Positions 12,001 to 21,638 of a stretch of 64,000 nt of DNA are shown here, in pieces. The position numbers and the translations under genes are program-made. The notes beneath the pieces were generated by a model. It made no database searches. It saw nothing but the letters and a program-made list of their open reading frames with translations, and was not told the DNA's origin. Each line of letters starts with the position of its first letter. Within the stretch, counting starts at the first letter, position 1. This DNA comes from Diphasiastrum complanatum (lineage: Eukaryota; Streptophyta; Lycopodiopsida; Lycopodiales; Lycopodiaceae). The DNA lies in NCBI GenBank assembly GCA_029204225.1, contig CM055104.1, positions 25,063,285 through 25,127,284 of the forward strand, given 5' to 3'.

Positions 12001-14526
12001 GGAACGGGCATACTAGTAGTTTGAAACCTCCGTTCGAAGTTGGGCCCAAAAAAGGAATTCGAGGACAATTGGCCCATCGGGTCTCTAAACTAGTTAAAAT
12101 TGCCTGGATCTCCAAACTGTGGGTAGCCCTGGGTTTGTGAATTTGATATAGACCTGATGGATTCATCTAGCCCAATTCCGATGTTGTTTCATCATTACGA
12201 CCTTTCAACCCGAGGAGAACGCTTTATGGGCAATGGAAATGACCAAGTTTGGCAATTTTTTGTCAAACGGTCCATGTTCTCTAGACAGTGTCAATTTCTC
12301 ATAGTATTTGTCAATTTCTCGATGTCAAACGATCCTTTTTCTCTCAGCGGCATCGATTTCTCGTGTTGTGTATTCCGACCAGTGGGCGACGTCGAGGGGA
12401 ACCTACGGGAACAGACAAGGAACCAAACCGGGATCTTGGTAGCCTGAAACCTCCATTCGAAGTTCGGCCCAAAAAAAGGGCTTCGGTGAAAATTGGCCCA
12501 TCGGGTCCTTGAACTAGTCAAAATCAGCCAGATTTCCAAACCGGGGGTGACCCTAGGTTTGTGAACCAGATATGAACCTCATGGATCCATTCATGCCCAA
12601 TTATGACATCGTTTGGTCAGTATGACCTTTCGTCTCAAGGAGAACGCTTCATGGGCAATGGAAATGACCTAGTTTGGCAATTTTTCGTCAAACGGTCCAC
12701 ATTCTCCAGACGGTGTCGCTTTCTCATAGTATTTAATCTGGCTAGTGGGCGATGTCAAGAGAAACATGTGGAAATAAACCTCCGTTCAAAGTTCAGCCCA
12801 TGAAGGGGCTTCAGGGACAATTGCCCCATCGGGGGGTGCCCCTAGGTTCGTGAACCCGAAAAAACTTGATGGATCCATTCATGCCCAATTTCAACATCGT
12901 TTGGTCAGTATGACCTTTCGTGTCGGAGAGTATGCTTTAAGGGCAATGCAAATGACCTAGTTTGGCAATTTTATGTCAACTGATCCATTTTCTTCAAATG
13001 GCGTTGGTTTAGGGGACTATCTATTCCAACCAGTGGGTGACGTCAAGGAGAACCTGTGGAAACAGACAGGATGTCAAGCGAGCCTACAAGTAGCCCCAGA
13101 CCTCCGTTCGAAGTTTGACTCGGAAAAGGGCTTCGGGTATGATTGGTGTCTGATCCCGGAATTGGCCAAAATTGCCCAGATTTACTGACGGGCGGTGGCC
13201 CCAGGTTTGTCAAACTGATACAGACTAGATGGATGCATTCATGCCCAATTCTAATATCGTTTGGTCAATTTCAACCTTCGTCCTACGGATAACTGCTTTT
13301 AGGACAATGGAAATGATCTACTTTGACAATTTATCGTCAAATAGTCCATTTTCTCCGAACCGTGTCAGTTTCTAGTGTTGTTGATTCCAGCCAGTGGGTG
13401 ACTTTGAGAAGAACCTATGGGAATAGATAGGACACCGAATGGGCATACTGGTAGCCTAAAACCTCCGTTCGAAGTTGGGCCAAAAAAAAAGGGTTTGAGG
13501 ACAATTGGCCCACCGAGTCACTAAACTAGTCGAAATTGCCCGGATCTTCAGACCGTGGATATCCCTAGGTTCATGAATCTGATACAAACCTAATAGACAT
13601 TAATGCCCAATTTCGACGTCGTTTGGTCTAAATGGCCTTTCGTCCTGGGGAGAATGCTTTTAGGGCAATGGAAATGATCTAGTGTGGCAATTTTCATTCA
13701 ACGGTCCATTTTCTCCGAGCGGTGTTGTTTCTCATACTGTTTGTTCCGACCAATAGGCGACGTCGAGAGGAACCTATAGGAATAGACAGGATGTCAAATG
13801 GGCCTACAGGTAGCCCAAAATCAATGATTTGAAATTCAACTTAGAAAAGGGCTTCGAGGACAATTGGTGTCTGGTCCCAAAATTGGTCAAAATCGCCCAG
13901 ATTTCTAGGCGGGAGGTAGTCCAAGGTTTTTGAATCCAATATAGACCTGATGGATCCATTCCTGCTCAAGTCTGACATCGTTTGGTCAACATGACCATTC
14001 GTCTCGGGGAGAACGCTTTCAAGGCAATGGAAATGACCTAGTCAATTTTTTGTTCATGGTCCATTTCTCTAGACGGTGATGGCTTCTCGTGCTGTCTATT
14101 CCAGCTAGTGGGCGACATTGAGTGGAACCTATGGGAACTGACAAGACACCGAACGGGCATACTGGTAGCCTGAAACCTCTGTTCGAAGTTCAGCCCAAAA
14201 ACGAGCTTCGGGGACAATTGGTGTTTGGTTCCAGGATTGACCGAATTCATCCAGCTTTTCAGGTGGGGGGTGGTCCCAGGTTTGTGAATCTGATAGAGAC
14301 CCGATGGATCCATTCATGCCCAACTTTGACATCATTTGGTCAATTTCTCCTTATAACACTTTTAGTGCAATGGAAATTTTTCGTCAAACAGTCCATTTCT
14401 CCGAACGGCATCAGTTTATAGTGTTGTCTAGTCTGGCCAGTGGGCGACGTCAAGGGAACCCTATGGGAACAAACATGACATTGAACGAGCATATAATTAG
14501 TCCGAAACCTTTGTTTGAAGTTCGTT
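9061..14526 (+). repeat. About 360-bp satellite array, segment 1 (about 16 monomers)
   Basis: Head-to-tail copies of a diverged monomer. A convenient anchor is the phrase attcatgcccaattccgac, found near 9281, 9644, 10001, 10281, 11129, 11468, 11801, 12163, 12588, 12870, 13230 and so on to 14303; most steps are 330-365 bp. Other recurring phrases are gacctagtttggcaatttt, ccagtgggcgacgtcgaggg and gaagttcggcccaaaaaagg. All copies point the same way. No frame stays open across monomers, so the small ORFs here are not genes. The array is interrupted at 14527 by a foldback element and resumes at 15799. Confidence 0.92.
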
Positions 14527-14936
14527 CATTAGGGCCCTTTTTGGACTCAAAAAGGGCCTCTTCACTAATTATAATTAGTGTTAATGACGACATGTGTACC
14601 AATAAGAGAGTGACAAGTGAGATGGAATGGTCCATATGGCATGGCACATCCAATGGTGTAAAATAGATCTCCAAATTCTAACCCTCCTAGTAACCCTCCT
14701 CTAACTCTACTTGCTCAACCCATAGTAATGATGATTTGACAAGGCTCAAATTTAAATTTTAAATACCAATATAACCATTTTTCAAGACCTTCAAAATTCA
14801 TCTTTTTAAGCCTAAAATGAGTGAAAAGGGGGCCCGATATTTCCTTGGGCCCCTATTTTGAAAAAAAAATTTGAAAAAAAAAGGGGGAGGGGGATGGGAG
14901 TACATCCCCCCCCATTGTACGCTTGTACCCCCCCCC

Positions 14937-15009
<73 letters not shown>

Positions 15010-15798
15010 GGCCAGCTGGCCCGTCGCGCCCCATCCACCCTTTCGGGCCGCTGGCCCTCGTTGAATCGCGTGGCCCGGAGGGCCACACCTAACCACCCCC
15101 CCCCCCCCTCCCTTGTTGTCCTGTCAAAGAGGGAGGAGGAGACCTGGGAGCGCGCGCTCATCGCGCTCCCACCCGGCTCAGCGGCTCCAAGTGGGCAGAG
15201 CAGCGTGCTATCGCCCACTTGGAGCCGCTGAGCCGGATGGGAGCGCGATGAGAGCGCGCTCCCTGGTCTCCCCCCTCCCTCTTTGATAGGACAGCGAGGG
15301 AGGGGGGGTGTTAGGTGTGGCCCTACGGGCCACGCGATTCAACGAGGGCCAGCGGCCCGGAGGGGTGGGTGAGGCGCGACGGGCCAGCTGGCCCCGAGGG
15401 AGAAAGAGAGAGCGGGGGGGGGGGGGGGGTACAAGCGTACAATGGGGGGGATGTACTCCCATCCCCCTCCCCCATTTTTTTCAATTATTTTTTTCAAAAT
15501 GGGGGCCCAAGGAAATATCGGGCCCCCTTTTCACTCATTCTCAGCTTAAAAAGATGAATTTTGAAGGCCTTGAAAAAATAGATGTTATATTGGATTTAAA
15601 TTTTTTGGCTACATTAAAAATAAGGTGTCCTTGCTATATTATGTTAGGCCTAAGTGAAGACTACTAAAATAGAACTTAACCCATGATAAACTCAGGGTGA
15701 ACTGCCACATAGGATGATTAATGAGTTAATTAATCCTAATTAGCAAACATGTTTAGGCAAGGAAGAGGCCCTTTTTAAGTTCAAAAAGGGCCCTAATG
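14527..15798. mobile_element. Foldback/long-TIR element inserted in the satellite (1272 bp)
   Basis: The whole insert is a near-complete inverted repeat. Outer ends are cattagggcccttttt on the left and its complement on the right; each end is followed by aaaaagggcctcttc, so each terminus is itself a small hairpin. Arms match inward through a poly-T/poly-A region, a C-rich/G-rich stretch and a GC-rich core. They meet at a loop of about 16 bases (15197-15212) between gtgggc and gcccac. Left and right arms differ in length mainly because the left has a 69-bp CT array. No transposase frame is present. The TIR start resembles hAT or PIF-type MITE ends, but I found no convincing target-site duplication, so the superfamily is open. 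Confidence 0.8.
14939..15007. repeat. (CT)n microsatellite inside the foldback left arm
   Basis: CT run of about 69 bp. The matching position in the right arm (about 15400-15412) has only a short GA-rich remnant, so the run expanded or contracted in one arm after the palindrome formed. Confidence 0.95.
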
Positions 15799-18334
15799 CA
15801 AAAAAGAGTTTCGAGGACAATTGGCCGGTCAAGTCCCGAAATTGGTCCAAATCTCTTGTATTTCCAGAAGGGGGTGGCCACATGTTCTTGAACTTGATAT
15901 GAACCTGAGGGATCCATTCAAGCCCAATTCCGACATGGTTTGGTCAGTCATCCTGGGGAGAACGCTTTTAGAGCAATGGAAACGACCTAGTTTGGCAATT
16001 TTTCGTCAAACGATCCATTTTCTCTAGACGATGCTGATATCTCATACTATCTATTCCAACCAATGGGCGGCGTCGAGGGGAACCTGTGGGAATAGACATG
16101 ACATTGAACAGGACTACAGGTAGCCCGAAATCTTCGTTCGAACTTCAATCCAGAAGACAACTAAGGAGACAATTGGTGTTTGGATTTGAATTAGTCAAAA
16201 TCGTCCGAATTTCCAAACGGGGGGTTGTCCCAAGTTTGTGAACCAACTATAGAGTTGATATGTCCATTCATGCCCAAATTCGACATCATTTGGTCAATTT
16301 CTCCTTTTCTCCTGAGGATAACGTTTTTAGTGCAATGGAAATGATCTAGTTTGGCCATTTTTTGTCAAACAGTTCTTTTTCTCCAAACGGCTTCGGTTTA
16401 TTGTGCAGTCTAGTCTGGCCAGTGGGCGAGGTTCAGGGGAACCTGTGGGAATGGACTTGACATCGAACGGACATACATGTAGTCCAAAACCTCTGTTCGA
16501 AGTTTGCCCGGAAAGGGGTTTTGGGGATAATTGGCCGATTGGGTCCCAAAATTGGTCGAAATCTCTTGTATTTCCAACCGAGGGATGGCCACAGGTTTTT
16601 GAACCTAATACGGACATAATGAATCCATTCATGCCCAATTTTGACATCATTTGGTCAATATGAGCTTTCGTCCCGGGGAGAACGCTTTTAGAGTAAAGGA
16701 AATGACCTAGTTTGGCAACTTTTCGTTAAACGATCCATTTTCTACAAACGGTGTCAGTTTCTCGTGTTGTCTCTTCCAGCTAGTGGGCAACCTCGAGGGG
16801 AATCTATGGAAATTGATAGGACAGAGAATGGGCATATTGGTAGCCTGAGACCTCCGTTCGAAGTTCAGCCCAGAGGACTTTAGGGTCAATTGGCCCATCC
16901 AGTCCCTGAACTGGTTGAAATCGCTCGGATTTCCATACCGGGGATGGCCCTAGGTTTGTGAACCCGATACGGACCTGTTAGATCCATTCATGCCCAATTC
17001 CGACATCGTTTGGTCAATATGACCTTCCGTCTCGGGGAGAACACTTTTAGCCAATGGAAATGACCTAGTTTGCCAATTCTCCATCAAACGGTCCATTTTC
17101 TTCGAACGATGTTGGTTTCTCATAGCGTTTGTTCCGACCAGTGGGCGATGTTGAGGCGAGGCTGCGGGAATAGACAGAATGTCAAACGAGCATACAAGTA
17201 GCCCGAAATCTTCGTTTGAAATTCCACTCAGAAAAGGGCTTTGGGAACAATTGGTGTCTTGTCCCAAAATTGGTTGAAATCGCCCAGATTTCTAGATAGG
17301 AGGTGGTCCAAGGTTTTTGAACCTGATATAGACCTGATGGATCGATTCCTGTCCAACTCCGGCATCGTTTGGTCAGTATGACCATCCGTCCCGAGGAGAA
17401 TACTTTCAGGGCAATGGAAATGACCTAGTTTGGCAATTTTTCGTTCAACGGTCCATTTCTCCAGACAACGTCGGTTTCTTGTGTTGTCTATTCCAGCTAG
17501 TGGGTGACATTGAGTGGAACTTGTGGGAACTGAGAGGACACTGAATGGGCATACTGGTAGCCTAAAACCTCCGTTCGAAGTTCGGCCCAAAAACGGGCTT
17601 CGAGGACAATTGGTGTCTAGTTATGGAATTGGTCGAAATCGTCCAGATTTTCAGATGGTGGGTCATCCCAGCTTTATAAATCTAATAGAGACTTGATGGA
17701 TCCATTCATGTGCAACTCCAAGGTCATTTGGTCAATTTCTCCCTTTTACCTAAGGATAATACTTTTAATGCAATGGAAATGACCTAGTTTGGCAATTTTC
17801 ATCAAACAGTCCTTTTTCTCCGAACGGCGTCGGTTTATCGTGTTGTCTAGTTCGCCCAGTGGGCGACGTCGAGCGGAACCTGTGGGAATAGATATGACAT
17901 CAAATGAACATACAGGTAGTCCAGAACATCTATTCAAAGTTCTCCCGGAAAAGGATTTCGGGGACAGTTGGCTGGTCGGGTCCCGAAATTGGTCGTAATC
18001 TCTTGGATTTCCAAACGGGGGGTGGCCACAAGTTTTAGAACATGATATGAACCTAATGGATCCATTCATGCCCAATTCTGACATTGTTTGGTTAGTATGT
18101 CCTTTCTTCTCGGGGAGAACACTTTTAGGACAATTGAAATGACCTAGTTTGGCAATTTTTTGTCAAACGGTCCATTTCCTCCAGACAACCTCGATATCTC
18201 ATACTACTTGTTCCGTCCAGTGGGCGACGTCGAGGGGAATCTGTGGGAATAGACAGGACGTCGAACAGGCCTGCAGGTAGCCCGAAATCTCTATTCGAAA
18301 TTGCTCAAAATCGTCCAGATTTCCAAAGGGGGAG

Positions 18335-18410
18335 CTGCAAAACATCCCGTCGGGGCCGCGGAGGGGATGGCGCCCTGTAGGCTGTCCGCGTGGTCGCGCG
18401 CGCGGGACGA
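18335..18410. other. GC-rich insert within a satellite monomer
   Basis: Between ccaaaggggg and gtggttccagg, where the monomer normally runs continuously, there are about 75 bp of very GC-rich DNA (catcccgtcggggccgcg ... gcgcgcgcgggacgatg). Its ends are partly complementary (catcccg against cgggacgatg). It matches nothing else I could find in the window. Confidence 0.5.
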
Positions 18411-19627
18411 TGTGGTTCCAGGTTTTTGAACCCACTACAGGGATCCATTAATGCCCAACTCCGACATCGTTTGGTCAATTCCTCCCTTTGTCCAGGAGGA
18501 TAACGCTTTTAGTGCAATGAAAATTCCTTGCTTTTGCAATTTTCTATCAAACGGTGCATTTTCTACGAACGGCGTCAGTTTATGGTGTTGTCTAGTCCGG
18601 CCAGTGGGTGACATCGAGGGAAATTTGTGGGAACCTAACGGGCATGTAGGTAGTCCAAAACCTCTGTTCAAAGTTCGCCTGTAAATGGGTTTCGAGGACA
18701 ATTGGCCAGTCGGGTCCAGAAAATGGTCGCAATCTCTTGGATTTCCAAACAAGTGGTGGCCATAGGTTCTTGAACCTGATACGCACCTAATCAATCCATT
18801 CATGTCCAATTCCAACATCATTGGGTCAGTATGACCTTTCGTCCCGGGGAGAACATTTTAGGACAATGGAAATTACCTAGTTTGGCAACTTTTGTCAAAC
18901 GGTCCATTTTCTCCAGACGTCGAACAGGCCTACCAATAGCCCAAAACCTCCATTTGAACTTCGATCCAGGGAAGGGCTTCGGGGATAATTGGTGTTTGGT
19001 TCTGAAATTGGTCGAAATTGCTCAGTTTAGACGGGGGGTGGTCCCAACTTTGCAAACCAACTACAGACCTGATGTATCCATTCATGCCCAACTCCGACAT
19101 CGTTTGGTCAATTTCTCCTTTTCTGTCGAGGATAACACTTTTAGTGCAATGGAAATGATCTAGTTTGGCAATTTTTCATCAAACGGTCATTTTTCTCCGA
19201 ACAACATCGATTTATCATGCTATCTAGTTTGGCCAGTGGGAGACGTCAAGGAAAACTTGTGGCAATAGGCATTACATCGAATGAACATATAGATAGTCCA
19301 AAACCTCTGTTTGAAGTTTGCTCGGAAAAGGGTTTTGGGGACAACTGGCCGGTCGAATCTCAGAATTGGTAGAAATCTTTTGGATTTCCAAAGGGGGAGT
19401 GGCCATAGGTTCTCGAACTTGATACGGACCTAATGGATCCATTCATACCCAATTCCGACGTCATTTGGTCAGTATGACAATTCGTCTCGAGGAGAATGCT
19501 TTTAGTGCAATGGAAATGACTTAGTTTGGCAAATTTTCGTCAAACAGTCCATTTTCTCCAGACGACGTTGATATCTCAAAGTCGGCCTGATTTCCAATGG
19601 CCCTAGGTTCATGAACCCGATACGGAC

Positions 19628-19632
19628 CCCAT
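19628..19632. other. Left target-site duplication (cccat) of the outer LTR
   Basis: Five bases cccat precede the LTR end tgtagcac; the same cccat follows the terminal tttacaaca at 30721-30725. This pair brackets the whole nested block. Confidence 0.85.
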
Positions 19633-20766
19633 TGTAGCACAGGCATCCCAAAGGGAGCCGGGAACCACGACTTAGCTTCCCAGCCTTCAACTCTTGCCAT
19701 CCAAACCCACTTGACAAACAAGCAGCCAACTCGCAAACAACGATCAGACTTAACCAACTTGAAGTTCCTGAAAACCAACATTGAGATCCAACCTGGCGCC
19801 ATGCCAGATCGGGGGTCCCGATGTGGGTGACTTCCCTCCAAGCAAGCCGCCCGACATACATCAAACTTAACCAACTCGAAGCTTCGTTACAAACGAGTAA
19901 ACATCCAATCCAAGCAAGCGGTCTGACTTACATCAAACTTAACCAACTGAAAGCTTCGTCACGAGCGCTGGAAGCCAACCTGGCGCCACACCAGACTGGA
20001 CAGCCATAAACAGGTAACGTCCACCCAAGCAAGCCATCCAACTCAGCCGACAGGTTAGAGCCCGTTCCCCAAGAGCTTAACCCATTCACGTTCATGCAAG
20101 GAACACTCAGAACCACAAGCCGCGACAGATATGGAAACAACCAATTCCTAGACCAAATGGTCCCGACAGCATACCGCTGGCGCCACGGACCGAATGGTTT
20201 CGACGGCATACCGCTGGCGTCCCGGGATACGACCCTCAGCTATATGCCAAGTTAAAAATTTGGAAGCGGCCTTACAACTGGCGCTTTTACCGAACACTGG
20301 AACCCAGAAGGTAATCAGAGTCAGTTTGAGAAAAATCCCACTTTATTGATAAATCTGAGAAGGTTACATTTCAAGTGTGTGACCGACCCTAGTCTCCGGG
20401 GCACTAGCATGCCAAGGCGAGAGCCATGACAACATTCCAGCAAGGGAGGCTGAGACTTGGTTGGAGCTCGCCCTGAGTCGCAACCCGCACTCCCCTATAG
20501 TATTGGTGTGATTCGGCACCCCCCCCTCATACCAAGCTTGCACTCTACCCGAGCTGGTAAAGCAAGTTTTTTCTCTCTCTAGGATTTTCTCTTTCTAGAA
20601 AGTCATTTTCTCTCTCTAGATTTTATTGATCCACAGGCTTCCTTTAATCATGCCTAGATCGTGTGAGGTGATTGCACATCGATCTGAGCTCTCTGGACTC
20701 CGCTAGAATCGATCAAAGATTTTCAGCCATAGGAACTTGGCGCCGGCTGGATTCTGGTCACAGTGG
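19633..20766 (-). mobile_element. LTR copy A (minus), outermost layer of the nest, truncated
   Basis: Minus-strand LTR of the non-autonomous family, read from its 3' end (tgtagcacaggc, the complement of ...gcgctaca) toward its 5' end. It aligns end to end with the intact LTRs at 25419-26654 and 29248-30484 but stops at cacagtgg. About 109 bp of the LTR 5' part is absent here; its last bases reappear at 30707-30720, next to the second cccat. There is no internal region belonging to it, so it was a solo LTR. Confidence 0.8.
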
Positions 20767-21623
20767 GGAGTGCGGGTTGCGACTCAGGGCTCCAACCAAG
20801 TCTCAGCCTCCCTTGCTGGAATGTTGTCATGGCTCTCGCCTTGGCATGCTAGCGCCCCGGAGACTAGGGTCGGTCACACACTTGAAATGTAACCTTCTCA
20901 GATTTATCAATAAAGTGGGATTTTCCTCAAAATGACTCTGATTACCTTCTGGGTTCCAGTGTTCGGTAAAAGCGCCAGTTGTAAGGCCGCTTCCAAATTT
21001 TTAACTTGGCACATAGCTGAGGGTCGTATCTCGGGACGCCAGCGGTATGCCGTCGGAACCATTCGGTCCGTGGCGCCAGCGGTATGATGTCGGGACCATT
21101 TGGTCCAGGAACTGGTTGTTTCCATATCTGTCGCGGCTTGTGGTTCTGAGTGTTCCTTGCATGAACGTGAATGGGTTAAGCTCTTGGGGAACGGGCTCTA
21201 ACCTGTCGGCTGAGTTGGATGGCTTGCTTGGGTGGACGTTACCTGTTTATGGCTGTCCAGTCTGGCGTGGCGCCAGGTTGGCTTCCAGCACTCGTGACGA
21301 AGCTTTCAGTTGGTTAAGTCTGATGTAAGTCAGACCGCTTGCTTGGATTGGATGTTTACTCGTTTGTAACGAAGCTTCGAGTTGGTTAAGTTTGATGTAT
21401 GTCGGGCGGCTTGCTTGGAGGGAAGTCACCCACATCGGGACCCCCGATCTGGCATGGCGCCAGGTTGGATCTCAATGTTGGTTTTCAGGAACTTCAAGTT
21501 GGTTAAGTCTGATCGTTGTTGGCGAGTTGGCTGCTTGTATGTTAAGTGGGTTTGGATGGCAAGAGTTGAAGGCTGGGAAGCTAAGTCGTGGTTCCCGGCT
21601 CCCTTTGGGATGCCTGCGCTACA
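20767..21623 (+). mobile_element. LTR copy B (plus), 5' LTR of element 2, 5'-truncated
   Basis: Plus-strand LTR beginning in mid-sequence (ggagtgcgggttgcgac) and running to the proper LTR end gcctgcgctaca. Relative to copy C about 343 bp are missing from its start. It carries the polyadenylation-like aataaa before gtgggatttt. Directly behind it is a tRNA primer-binding site, so it is the 5' LTR of the second element. Joined head-on to copy A, it forms a large inverted repeat. Confidence 0.85.
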
Positions 21624-21638
21624 TGTGGTATCAGAGCC
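21624..21638 (+). promoter_or_regulatory. Primer-binding site of element 2
   Basis: tgtggtatcagagcc immediately after the LTR end. TGGTATCAGAGC is complementary to the 3' end of plant initiator methionine tRNA, the usual primer for minus-strand DNA synthesis. Confidence 0.85.

Larger units (their letters stand above)
15799..19632 (+). repeat. About 360-bp satellite array, segment 2 (about 11 monomers)
   Basis: Continuation of the satellite. Anchors are near 15915, 16268, 16630, 16988, 17345, 17701, 18064, 18449, 18798, 19081 and 19440, with a modal step of 356-363 bp. Two monomer types tend to alternate. One reads ttggccggtcgggtcccgaa with tctcttg-atttcc (15.82, 16.53, 17.96, 18.70, 19.34 kb). 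The other reads ttggtgtctggtcccgaaat (16.17, 17.25, 17.61, 18.98 kb). Neighbouring monomers also alternate between agtatgacctttcgtcccg and caatttctccttttctcc. A roughly 710-bp dimeric higher-order unit is likely in this part. A GC-rich patch of about 75 bp interrupts one monomer at 18335-18410. Confidence 0.9.

Noticed and set aside
14527-15798. Considered a PIF/Harbinger or hAT MITE because the end starts ttagggccc
   Set aside because: The flanking three bases (tta / taa) are not a direct repeat, and no 8-bp duplication was found, so no superfamily was assigned.
9075-19163. Many 60-120 codon frames across 9-19 kb that resemble one another
   Set aside because: They repeat with the about 360-bp satellite monomer, occur on both strands and never extend across monomers.
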